A DNA stretch of 11,933 nucleotides, from positions 1 to 11,933 of the forward strand of contig CAJURI010000069.1 in the NCBI GenBank assembly GCA_910588795.1, in the 5' to 3' direction. The notes under the pieces were generated by a model. The model was not told where the DNA came from, did not search any database, and worked only from the letters and a program-made list of their open reading frames with translations. Below are positions 1-7,020 of this stretch, in pieces (the first letter of the stretch is position 1; the number at the start of each line of letters is the position of its first letter). Origin of the DNA: an uncultured Duncaniella sp. Lineage in GTDB: Bacteria > Bacteroidota > Bacteroidia > Bacteroidales > Muribaculaceae. The translations under genes were made by a program, and so were the position numbers.

Positions 1-262
1 CATGTCGTTTTTTTATGCCCATATCTCTGAAATTACATACTTGCGAAACTTAAATGCATGATCTCTGATGCCCATTAAAAATGCGACTTATCTACAATGT
101 AGAAAACTATGTAAATAACTGTAAAAAACTTTTCAATAGCTTTTAAAAACTATCTATTGACTTATATCACCTGATAATTGTATAATCAACACTCTTTTTA
201 ATCCAAAATAGTTATTGATTTACTATCATTCTGTTTTCAAGCCCCTTTTTCAACAAATTACG

Positions 263-293
263 TTGTAAAACTCCAAAAAACTTATTAACTTTG
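263..293 (+). promoter_or_regulatory. Candidate nadA-leuS promoter (Bacteroidetes type)
   Basis: TTG at 263-265 and TAACTTTG at 286-293 fit the Bacteroidetes -33 (TTG) and -7 (TAnnTTTG) elements with a 20-base spacer. The same spacing occurs in the dnaX promoter of this window. Transcription would start near 300, about 200 bases before the nadA ATG. Confidence 0.65.
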
Positions 294-297
294 CACA

Positions 298-318
298 TTA
301 TTAACACAATGTTAATAA
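298..318. repeat. Perfect 9-bp inverted repeat at the predicted nadA transcription start (possible operator)
   Basis: Arms TTATTAACA (298-306) and TGTTAATAA (310-318) are exact reverse complements separated by CAA. The repeat starts five bases after the -7 element, so it would cover the transcription start, a usual place for a repressor site. I do not recognise the motif as that of a named regulator. Chance occurrence in AT-rich DNA is possible. Confidence 0.45.
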
Positions 319-379
319 CTATATGAAGTGTATGAATTACAACATGTTACGATGTCAATAACACGGCAATATATGTAAG

Positions 380-391
380 TATTGATCAATA
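380..391. repeat. 12-bp perfect palindrome in the nadA leader
   Basis: TATTGATCAATA is its own reverse complement. It lies in the proposed untranslated leader of nadA. It could be a second protein-binding site or chance. Confidence 0.25.
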
Positions 392-499
392 ACCCATAAA
401 AGCAATGATAAGCTCATAAAGTTATTGTACAAATTAACATGAACTATTCTTACTCTTTATAAATTCTTTTTCAAAAAAATTTTTTTCAAATATAAATAA

Positions 500-1465
500 A
501 TGAAAGTCGAAAACGGCTACGTCCAGGCATCGGTGCCGGAAGGCATCGATCTGAAGGAAGAGATTCTCAGACTCAAGAAAGAGAAAAACGCTATCATCCT
601 CGCGCATTATTATACAGTAGGTGATATACAGGATGTGGCTGACTTCGTTGGTGACTCGCTCGCCCTTGCACGGATTGCTGAGGGGCTTGACAATGATATC
701 ATAGTGATGTGCGGAGTGCACTTCATGGGCGAGACTGTCAAGATTCTTTGTCCCGGCAAAAAGGTTCTCGTTCCCGACCTCAATGCGGGATGCTCGCTTG
801 CCGACAGCTGTCCGGCTCCGGAGCTTGAAAAGTTCATCAAAGAGCATCCCGGTCACACGGTGATATCCTATGTCAACACATCGGCCGCTGTCAAGGCCCT
901 CACTGATATCGTGGTCACTTCCGGAAATGCCATGAAGATAGTGAAGTCTCTGCCTGAGGATGAGAAGATAATATTCGGTCCGGACCGCAATCTCGGAAAT
1001 TATATAAACTCCGAGACCGGACGTGAGATGCTGCTGTGGGACGGAGCATGCCACGTGCATGAGAAATTTTCGCTTGAGAAGATCCTTGAGCTTCGCGAGC
1101 AGCATCCGGGTGCAAAGATCCTTGTGCATCCCGAATGTCCGGCTCCGGTGAGAATGGTGGCCGACAAGGTTGGATCGACCGCTGTGCTTCTCGACTGGGC
1201 TTGCGGGACGGATGCTACTGAATTCATTGTGGCGACCGAGAGCGGCATACTCCACGAGATGCGCCGCCGTTGTCCTGAAAAGACCTTCATTCCGGCTCCT
1301 CCTAATGATTCTACCTGCGCATGCAACGACTGTTCATTCATGAAGCTGAACACTCTCCGCAAACTTTATCTCACACTTGTGCATGAGGCTCCGGAGATTC
1401 ATGTGGATGAGGAAATCATTGACCGTGCACGACGTCCCATCACAAGGATGCTTTCAATGAGCTGA
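500..1465 (+). CDS. nadA: Quinolinate synthase NadA
   Basis: NadA condenses iminoaspartate (made by NadB) with dihydroxyacetone phosphate to give quinolinate, the pyridine precursor of NAD. It is a cytosolic [4Fe-4S] enzyme. The 321-residue product has the family landmarks: AHYY near residue 35, GDS at 51-53, the KILCP segment with the first cluster cysteine (C84), VNTSAAVKA near 125-133, PDRNLGNYI near 161-169, the second cysteine (C184) in WDGACHVH, HPECP near 210-214, and a C-terminal C273/C275/C278 group followed by MKLNTL, where C278 should be the third cluster ligand. Length is normal. The ATG at 500 gives the expected N-terminus and has an A-rich upstream region instead of a Shine-Dalgarno. 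nadB and nadC are not in this window. leuS follows after 47 bases with no terminator, so the two are probably co-transcribed. Family assignment is secure. Confidence 0.97.
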   Translation: MKVENGYVQASVPEGIDLKEEILRLKKEKNAIILAHYYTVGDIQDVADFVGDSLALARIAEGLDNDIIVMCGVHFMGETVKILCPGKKVLVPDLNAGCSLADSCPAPELEKFIKEHPGHTVISYVNTSAAVKALTDIVVTSGNAMKIVKSLPEDEKIIFGPDRNLGNYINSETGREMLLWDGACHVHEKFSLEKILELREQHPGAKILVHPECPAPVRMVADKVGSTAVLLDWACGTDATEFIVATESGILHEMRRRCPEKTFIPAPPNDSTCACNDCSFMKLNTLRKLYLTLVHEAPEIHVDEEIIDRARRPITRMLSMS

Positions 1466-1512
1466 GAGGTGAGGAATGTAGCGGATAACATACGTTAAGA
1501 ATAACATTTATT

Positions 1513-4287
1513 ATGGAATACAATCATAAAGAAATAGAGTCGCGCTGGCAGAAGTACTGGCGTGACAACAAGGTCTATAAAGCTGAAATAGATAAGTCGC
1601 GTCCTAAGTTCTATGTGCTGGACATGTTCCCTTATCCTTCGGGTGCGGGCCTGCATGTGGGTCATCCTCTCGGTTACATAGCTTCCGACATATTTTCGCG
1701 CTACAAGCGTCTGCGCGGATTCAATGTGCTGCACCCCATGGGTTACGATGCCTACGGTCTGCCTGCCGAGCAGTATGCCATACAGACAGGACAGCACCCT
1801 GAGAAGACTACCATGCAGAACATAGCCCGCTACCGCGAACAGCTCGACAAAATAGGGTTCTGCTATGACTGGGACCGTGAGGTGAAGACATGTGATCCGA
1901 AGTTCTACAAGTGGACACAGTGGGCGTTCATGAAGATGGTGGAGAGCTATTACGATACCGAGCTTGAAAAGGCAATGCCCATAGCCGACCTTGTAAGAAA
2001 TTTCGAGACACGTGGCACAGAAGGGATCCATGCTGCATGCTCAGAGGAACTGTCGTTCACGGCCGACGAATGGAATGCCATGTCGACTAAGCAGAAGAGC
2101 GACACTCTCATGAACTACCGCATAGCTTATCTCGGCAACACTATGGTGAACTGGTGTCCGGAACTTGGCACCGTGCTCGCCAACGATGAGGTGAGCGAGG
2201 GGCTGTCGGTACGTGGCGGATATCCTGTGGAGCAGAAACTGATGTATCAGTGGTGCCTGAGGGTGTCGGCTTATGCCAAGCGGCTTCTCGAAGGTCTTGA
2301 GACCATTGACTGGACCGATTCGCTTAAGGAGACACAGCGCAACTGGATAGGACGCTCCGAGGGTGCTGAAATGCATTTCCCTATAGCTGGGAGCGACGTG
2401 GTGCTTGATATCTTCACTACGCGTGCCGACACCGTGTTCGGTGTCACATTCATGGTGCTTGCTCCGGAGAGCGAGTATGTAGCCCAGGTGACGACTCCCG
2501 ATCAGGCTGAGGCTGTAAAGGCTTATCTTGATTCCATAAAGCACAAGACGGAGCGTGAGCGCATGATCGACAAGAAAGTGTCGGGCGTCTTTACAGGCAG
2601 TTATGCCGTCAATCCTCTCACCGGAAAGAATATCCCTGTATATGTGAGCGACTATGTGCTCGCGGGATATGGCACAGGAGCCATAATGGCTGTTCCGGCC
2701 CATGACAGCCGTGACTATGCGTTTGCAAAGCATTTTGATCTTCCCATAATACCACTTATCGAGGGTTGCGACGTGAGCGAGCAGAGCTTCGATGCCAAGA
2801 GCGGAAAGATGATCAACAGTGCTTCCGATGAGCTGAATCTCAACGGCATGGAGGTTAAGGATGCCATTGCAGCCACAAAGAAATTCATAGAGGAGAAGGG
2901 AATAGGGCGTGTGAAGGTCAACTACCGTCTGCGCGACGCTATCTTCAGCCGTCAGCGTTACTGGGGCGAGCCGTTTCCTGTGTACTATAAGGATGGAATT
3001 CCTACTCTCATGGACGAGAGCAAGCTGCCGCTGCTGCTTCCGGAGGTCGACAAGTATCTTCCTACCGAGACTGGTGAGCCGCCTCTGGGACGTGCGAAGA
3101 ATTGGGTGACCGAGGACGGCTATCCAATAGAGCTTAACACTATGCCCGGCTTTGCAGGATCGTCAGCCTATTATCTCCGCTATATGGACCCACATAACGA
3201 CAGCGCGCTTGTGAGCAAGGAGGCTGACGAATACTGGCGTAATGTGGATCTTTACATAGGTGGCACGGAGCATGCTACAGGTCACCTCATATATTCAAGG
3301 TTCTGGAACAAGTTTCTCTATGACCTCGGATATGTCTGCGAGCCGGAGCCTTTCAGGAAGCTTATCAACCAGGGTATGATACAGGGCCGGAGCAACTTCG
3401 TTTATCGCATACAGGGCACGAATACTTTTGTCTCCTACGGTCTGAAAGGTCAGTATGAAGTCACACCTATCCATGTGGATGTCAATATAGTCAGCAACGA
3501 TATTCTTGATGTCGACGCGTTCCGTGCATGGCGTCCGGAATATGCCGATGCCGAGTTTGTGCTCGAGGATGGAAAGTATGTGTGCGGATGGGCTGTTGAG
3601 AAGATGTCCAAGTCAATGTTCAACGTAGTCAATCCTGATGATATAGTGGCGCGATATGGCGCGGACACTCTGAGGCTGTATGAGATGTTCCTTGGACCGC
3701 TTGAACAGAGCAAACCTTGGGACACCAACGGTATAGACGGTGTGAACCGTTTCCTCAAGAAGCTGTGGGGGCTCTTCTATAAGGGTGACTCTCTTCTTGT
3801 GGACGACAGCCAGCCTTCGCCGGAGGCCTTGAAATCCATCCATAAGCTCATAAAGAAGGTCACAGGTGACATTGAGACATTCAGCTACAACACCTCTATA
3901 GCTGCTTTCATGATATGTGTCAACGAGCTTACATCTCTGAAATGCCATTCGCGTGCTGTGCTTGGCGATCTTCTGGTGATACTTGCACCGTTCGCTCCAC
4001 ACATCACTGAGGAACTGTGGCACTCGGCACTCGGCAACGATACTACTATATGCGATGCCAAATGGCCTGAGTGGGATGAGAAATATCTTGTCGAGTCGAC
4101 TGTGAATTATGCTGTGTCGTTCAATGGCAAGGCCCGTTTCAATATACAGGTAGCAGCTGATACACCCAAGGATGAGGTAGAGCGTCTCGCTCTGTCGAAT
4201 GAGGGGGCTGCAAAATGGATCGATGGAAAGACTATCCGTAAAGTGATAGTAGTGCCTAACAAGATTGTCAATATCGTGATAGGATAA
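1513..4287 (+). CDS. leuS: Leucyl-tRNA synthetase LeuRS
   Basis: This cytosolic class I enzyme attaches leucine to tRNA-Leu and hydrolyses mischarged products in an editing domain. Visible landmarks are the N-terminal MFPYPSG element followed by the HIGH-type H48-V-G-H51; the CP1 editing domain with TTRADT at 302-307 and GTGAIMAVPAHDSRD at 387-401 (D401 should be the conserved editing aspartate of the HDxRD motif); RQRYWGEPFP in the catalytic core; and KMSKS at 697-701. A leucine-specific insertion precedes KMSKS, and the C-terminal domain ends in NKIVNIVIG. At 924 residues it is longer than the E. coli enzyme (about 860). Part of the extra length is a segment around residues 157-205 that I associate with Bacteroidetes LeuRS. 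It sits 47 bases after nadA, and a strong terminator follows at 4312-4354. No T-box or other leader is visible in the short gap. Confidence 0.98.
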   Translation: MEYNHKEIESRWQKYWRDNKVYKAEIDKSRPKFYVLDMFPYPSGAGLHVGHPLGYIASDIFSRYKRLRGFNVLHPMGYDAYGLPAEQYAIQTGQHPEKTTMQNIARYREQLDKIGFCYDWDREVKTCDPKFYKWTQWAFMKMVESYYDTELEKAMPIADLVRNFETRGTEGIHAACSEELSFTADEWNAMSTKQKSDTLMNYRIAYLGNTMVNWCPELGTVLANDEVSEGLSVRGGYPVEQKLMYQWCLRVSAYAKRLLEGLETIDWTDSLKETQRNWIGRSEGAEMHFPIAGSDVVLDIFTTRADTVFGVTFMVLAPESEYVAQVTTPDQAEAVKAYLDSIKHKTERERMIDKKVSGVFTGSYAVNPLTGKNIPVYVSDYVLAGYGTGAIMAVPAHDSRDYAFAKHFDLPIIPLIEGCDVSEQSFDAKSGKMINSASDELNLNGMEVKDAIAATKKFIEEKGIGRVKVNYRLRDAIFSRQRYWGEPFPVYYKDGIPTLMDESKLPLLLPEVDKYLPTETGEPPLGRAKNWVTEDGYPIELNTMPGFAGSSAYYLRYMDPHNDSALVSKEADEYWRNVDLYIGGTEHATGHLIYSRFWNKFLYDLGYVCEPEPFRKLINQGMIQGRSNFVYRIQGTNTFVSYGLKGQYEVTPIHVDVNIVSNDILDVDAFRAWRPEYADAEFVLEDGKYVCGWAVEKMSKSMFNVVNPDDIVARYGADTLRLYEMFLGPLEQSKPWDTNGIDGVNRFLKKLWGLFYKGDSLLVDDSQPSPEALKSIHKLIKKVTGDIETFSYNTSIAAFMICVNELTSLKCHSRAVLGDLLVILAPFAPHITEELWHSALGNDTTICDAKWPEWDEKYLVESTVNYAVSFNGKARFNIQVAADTPKDEVERLALSNEGAAKWIDGKTIRKVIVVPNKIVNIVIG

Positions 4288-4311
4288 ATTTTATACAATT
4301 ATACTTTTAAT

Positions 4312-4354
4312 AAAAAGCAATAGTGTTAATATATATTAATACTATTGCTTTTTT
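4312..4354 (+). terminator. Strong intrinsic terminator after leuS
   Basis: A 13-bp perfect stem (4312-4324 with 4341-4353) is extended inward by a G-T wobble and five more pairs around an ATAT loop, about 19 pairs in all. The 3' arm ends in a run of six T. The 5' arm starts with five A, so it may also stop leftward transcripts. It begins 24 bases after the leuS stop codon. Confidence 0.85.
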
Positions 4355-4376
4355 AATTTTTATTTATATATATTTG
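4345..4376 (+). promoter_or_regulatory. Candidate promoter of the AT-rich lipoprotein cassette
   Basis: TTG at 4345-4347 and TATATTTG at 4369-4376 match the Bacteroidetes -33 and -7 elements with a 21-base spacer. The -33 element lies inside the 3' arm of the leuS terminator. The predicted start of transcription, near 4383, is only some 17 bases before the ATG at 4400. Confidence 0.55.
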
Positions 4377-4399
4377 CGATTGTAATAAAATATCAATTT

Positions 4400-4999
4400 A
4401 TGAGATTATTTAATAAAATAATTAATTTTATATTGTTTATCATATTATGTTCTTGTGATTCTACAGAAATGGAATGTGATGAATCTACTTTTTATGAAAG
4501 TAATAGTAGAAATAATGTTAATATTATTGAATTTCCACATCTAAGTAAAATAGTTGAATCGGATGTGGTTATTTACAATATGAAATTGGCATGGGAAAAG
4601 ATGAATTCGTTAGTAGTTCCTTATATAGAAAGACAAGAGGTAGGTTTCTATATATATTATGATTATAATACTCGTAATTTTTGGGTTGGAGATCTTATGA
4701 TAGGAGAAAAATTTCCATATTCTATAAAGGATGCACCTACTTTATGTTTAGGGAAGGCGGTAAATAATCTACAAGTATGTGCATTCTTTCATTGTCATAC
4801 CCCATATTATGGAACCTATGATTATTATCGTCCTACCGGTCCTTCTGATTCGGATAAAAATTTTGCTGCTGTACATGATCTTCCCGGTATATTATATGAT
4901 TATGAGGCACCGACTGTTTATTATGGTTTCCCTTATGATGAGATAGATCCATACCCATATTATTTTGGTCCGGAACAAAGATCCCCAATGTATATTTAA
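4400..4999 (+). CDS. Lipoprotein with a JAMM/JAB-like metalloprotease signature
   Basis: The 199-residue product begins with a short basic and hydrophobic signal ending in LCSC (residues 16-19), a fair lipobox, so it should be lipid-anchored at C19. The body contains EVGFYI (E80), then FFHCHTP (H131, H133), then GPSDSD (S149, D152). This is the order and chemistry of the JAMM/JAB zinc metalloprotease motif (E, HxH, SxxD). The HxH-to-SxxD gap is 15 residues instead of the usual 7, filled by a Tyr-rich insert. The following LPGILYDY resembles the strand after the motif in JAB-type domains such as those at the ends of RHS/polymorphic toxins. The C-terminus is rich in Tyr and Pro. The gene is much more AT-rich than leuS, has its own promoter, and lies 10 bases before a second exported protein. 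The function is inferred only; an inactive JAB-like fold or an unrelated protein remains possible. Confidence 0.72.
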   Translation: MRLFNKIINFILFIILCSCDSTEMECDESTFYESNSRNNVNIIEFPHLSKIVESDVVIYNMKLAWEKMNSLVVPYIERQEVGFYIYYDYNTRNFWVGDLMIGEKFPYSIKDAPTLCLGKAVNNLQVCAFFHCHTPYYGTYDYYRPTGPSDSDKNFAAVHDLPGILYDYEAPTVYYGFPYDEIDPYPYYFGPEQRSPMYI

Positions 5000-5009
5000 A
5001 AATAGAAAT

Positions 5010-5576
5010 ATGAGAAAATTTATTATCTTAGTTTTTTTATTCGCACTCTCTTCTATGCAATATGTGTATGGAGCGAATATTCAAGAAAAGCGGCTTTATT
5101 TTTCTCCTGAAAAAGAACAGCAGATTATAAATATAGCCAAACAAGTGTGCGCTGAAGTAGCTCCTGATTTCAAGATAGGAGATCTCACGCCGGTTATTTT
5201 CAACTTTCTAATGGATGAGCGTCATTCTCCTTTTGGTAATAGAGAAATTGTATCTGTGAAATTTATGAAAGATACAACCGATTATTCTGAATATAAGATG
5301 ATGAATCCAAAAACGAAAGAAATAACCACTCGTAGGGTTGCTAATGCAAGAGTACATGTGGAAGTTCTGATTGATAAGATGGAGCCGGCAGGAATAGGGG
5401 CATATTATGGAGTCATGTTTTCTCCTGATTATAAAAAATACAGAGAAAAAAATCCTGATTTCAAATTTGAAAAGGATAAGTATACAGAACTTTTAGAAAA
5501 ATATGGTGATTTTAAAAATTTTCCTAAAGAAGAATTGGAAAAATTAGGAATAATGAATATCTATAGAGAAGAATAG
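5010..5576 (+). CDS. Small secreted protein of unknown function, partner of the JAMM-like lipoprotein gene
   Basis: I do not recognise this protein. The reading frame is open from 4965, but the ATG at 5010 is the better start. It leaves 10 bases after the preceding stop codon and puts a classic signal peptide at the N-terminus (MRKF, a hydrophobic stretch to about residue 16, likely cleavage after VYG at residue 21). The 188-residue product has no lipobox and only one cysteine after the signal. The mature part starts with a probable helix (SPEKEQQIINIAKQVC), continues with strand-rich segments (IVSVKFM, ARVHVEVLIDKM), and ends in a charged Lys/Glu-rich segment. No catalytic motif is evident. 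Shared AT-richness and the tight gap suggest it is co-transcribed with the JAMM-like lipoprotein. It could be a substrate, inhibitor or accessory of that protein (inference). It ends 14 bases before the stop codon of the converging - strand operon. Confidence 0.72.
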   Translation: MRKFIILVFLFALSSMQYVYGANIQEKRLYFSPEKEQQIINIAKQVCAEVAPDFKIGDLTPVIFNFLMDERHSPFGNREIVSVKFMKDTTDYSEYKMMNPKTKEITTRRVANARVHVEVLIDKMEPAGIGAYYGVMFSPDYKKYREKNPDFKFEKDKYTELLEKYGDFKNFPKEELEKLGIMNIYREE

Positions 5577-5590
5577 GTATAATAAAGATT

Positions 5591-5908
5591 TTATTTGCGT
5601 CGGGGGTTGCGGGGGAACCATCCTTTTTCTACCCGGCGTTGTTGTTGCTTGATCTCTCCGATGGTCCAGAAGGAACTGAAAGCGAATACTCCGAGCAGTG
5701 ATGACCAGAATGCATCGCTTACCCATATGGAGCCGGCTGCGGCAATAATGCCTATCACAAGGAACCACCATCGGCATCCCGCCCCGAAATAGTATTCGCA
5801 CTTGATGGTTATGGGATGGAATATACCTATAATGAGGAATGTGCACAGCCCTATGATGAGGCCGAGTATGTGATATTGTGACAATAGTTCAGTCATTGTT
5901 TGTTTCAT
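5591..5908 (-). CDS. DUF4491 family small membrane protein
   Basis: The 105-residue product is an inner-membrane protein with about three hydrophobic segments (near residues 13-31, 46-64 and 67-84) and a basic C-terminus. The segments GLIIGLCTFLIIGIFHP, IKCEYYFG, SSLLGVFAFSS and RRVEKGWFPRNPRRK are what I remember of DUF4491, a family common in Bacteroidales with no known function. The first ATG at 5908 overlaps the preceding gene by 20 bases. A second ATG at 5896 (residue 5) would overlap it by 8 and is equally credible. Either way translation is probably coupled. It is the last gene of the - strand operon, and no clear terminator follows before the converging + strand gene. Confidence 0.85.
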   Translation of the reverse strand: MKQTMTELLSQYHILGLIIGLCTFLIIGIFHPITIKCEYYFGAGCRWWFLVIGIIAAAGSIWVSDAFWSSLLGVFAFSSFWTIGEIKQQQRRVEKGWFPRNPRRK

Positions 5909-6413
5909 GTTTTAGGGTTATGAATTCTATGCGGCATGTGATGTCGTAGGGAGTCACATTGGCTGTGCGCGGACGCTGTCCGAGATGATAGTAATAGGAA
6001 TGCTGTGTGTCCCACGATTGCATGCGCAGCATTCGTGTCTCTCCTGCAGGGATAGGGGCGTCGAGAGTGTCGGTGCGCTGGTGAAGCTGGCGTCCCTGCA
6101 TATCGCGGTATATTATGGTCATGGTTGCCTTGAGCATTTCGCGCTTGGTGCCGTTGGTGAGCAGGAATGTCTCGCGGTAGGATCGCAGAGGTTTATCGTA
6201 ACCGGACACTATGATTTCAGATGACACAGGGAGCCACAATGTGTCGGCTTTGGGTGTCCTGGATGCTGTTGTTGCGGATAGCGTATGATATGTCCTTCCC
6301 GAGGCTTTTAGCCTCTTGCCGCGCAATGTGTTGTCGGCTATGAGAGTGAAAGATGTGAGCAGTATGCACATCAGGGCCGGTAACACATGTTTGAATATCC
6401 GATAATTTCTCAT
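5889..6413 (-). CDS. Exported protein of unknown function, likely periplasmic beta-sandwich
   Basis: The reading frame is open from 6464, but the start at 6413 is preferred. Its ATG overlaps the upstream TGA as ATGA, the signature of coupled translation, and it places a signal peptide directly at the N-terminus (MRNYRIFKH, then a hydrophobic stretch ending near residue 26). The 174-residue product shows alternating strand-like segments: SSEIIVSGY (64-72), SYRETFLLTN (78-87), KATMTIIYRDMQG (95-107), IPAGETRMLRMQSWD (121-135) and YDITCRIEFITLKHE. This pattern resembles small Ig-like folds such as FxLYD-type domains, but I cannot assign a family. It lies between two other envelope genes in a tight operon, suggesting an envelope role. 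The end overlaps the DUF4491 gene. Confidence 0.78.
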   Translation of the reverse strand: MRNYRIFKHVLPALMCILLTSFTLIADNTLRGKRLKASGRTYHTLSATTASRTPKADTLWLPVSSEIIVSGYDKPLRSYRETFLLTNGTKREMLKATMTIIYRDMQGRQLHQRTDTLDAPIPAGETRMLRMQSWDTQHSYYYHLGQRPRTANVTPYDITCRIEFITLKHETNND

Positions 6414-7003
6414 AGGTACACGGGATTGAGTGGAACAGCGGGGGTGGGGTACATGCGTACACATCCGTCAATGTCGCCGGGATTGTTTTCCATAGGGGTT
6501 ACCAGATGACGGTACATGTAAGGGAGGAGCAGCCTCCACCAGTTGAAGCGGAATTTGCGTCCGTAAGGCTTGAAGGTGATGCGTGAACCTTCGTCGGAAA
6601 GTATGATGAGATTCTTGGACGGACGTGTCAGAAGAGTATGGTCGTCAGTGCGTGAAGAGTATATCCTGGCGTCGTATTGTCCTCGTTTGGCTGTGGGTGT
6701 CAGATAGCCCATCACAGTGCCTTCTATCATGCTGATGTCGGCGCTCCTAATGTTGACCATGCGGTAAAGCGTTCCGGCTCCGTGAGTGTCGTCCACACGT
6801 TCTATAGCCATTATGGAGCCTTCGCCGGCAAATTCCCACACACCCTCTATGTCGTGGAGCGGGAGCGACGCCATGCGTTGTGTCACCATGTCAGGGTCGT
6901 CGTAGCCGTCGACATGTTCCGATCGGTCAGGTATGTTGTCAAGCACGCCCGCCAGGATGTATGATCCGAGGAGCAGGAAGAGAAGGAAGGAGAGAGGGCG
7001 CAT
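6410..7003 (-). CDS. Conserved-looking exported or membrane-anchored protein of unknown function
   Basis: I do not recognise a named family. The 197-residue product starts with MRPLSFLLFLLLGSYILAG, a signal peptide or N-terminal anchor. The main part, from IEGVWEFAGEG (near 52-62) through MAIERV, EGTVMGYL, YDARIYSS, NLIILSDEG and ITFKPYG, reads as a series of short strands, compatible with a small beta-barrel of lipocalin-like type (inference from the GxW start). An aromatic and basic stretch, FRFNWWRLLLPYMYR (151-165), may touch the membrane or a partner. It starts 17 bases after the DUF3078 gene and ends in an ATGA overlap with the next gene, so it belongs to the same transcript. The run of exported products suggests a shared envelope task. 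Confidence 0.78.
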   Translation of the reverse strand: MRPLSFLLFLLLGSYILAGVLDNIPDRSEHVDGYDDPDMVTQRMASLPLHDIEGVWEFAGEGSIMAIERVDDTHGAGTLYRMVNIRSADISMIEGTVMGYLTPTAKRGQYDARIYSSRTDDHTLLTRPSKNLIILSDEGSRITFKPYGRKFRFNWWRLLLPYMYRHLVTPMENNPGDIDGCVRMYPTPAVPLNPVYL

Positions 7004-7020
7004 GAAAAATATTGGTAAGC

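Larger units (their letters stand above)
1..499. other. AT-rich gene-free leader region upstream of nadA
   Basis: No convincing gene is visible on either strand. The stretch is very AT-rich and contains, in order, a candidate Bacteroidetes promoter (263-293), a perfect 9-bp inverted repeat (298-318), a 12-bp palindrome (380-391) and an A7T7 tract (473-486) just before the nadA start. If the promoter call is right, nadA has an untranslated leader of about 200 bases. A short frame open from the left edge to a TGA at 59-61 could be the tail of an upstream gene, but it is too short to judge. Confidence 0.6.

Noticed and set aside
2..61. Short + strand frame of 19 codons at the left edge
   Set aside because: It is too short to tell a real small gene, or the tail of an upstream gene, from chance.
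1..300. Possible replication origin (AT-rich, TTATCTACA at 88-96 resembling a DnaA box)
   Set aside because: Only one near-match to TTATCCACA is seen, and there is no cluster of boxes and no dnaA or other origin-linked gene nearby. dnaX at the other end is not an origin marker.
294..499. NAD-sensing riboswitch in front of nadA
   Set aside because: The known nadA-associated (NAD+-I) class is described from Acidobacteria and has compact GC-containing stems. This leader is almost pure AT and shows no such fold.
434..1255. Long - strand open frame of 273 codons across nadA
   Set aside because: It lies opposite the clearly conserved nadA frame, its product has no recognisable domain, and it is explained by the codon pattern of nadA read backwards.
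1466..1512. Terminator or promoter between nadA and leuS
   Set aside because: Only a four-pair AT stem is present, with no T-run, and no TAnnTTTG is found in the 47 bases.
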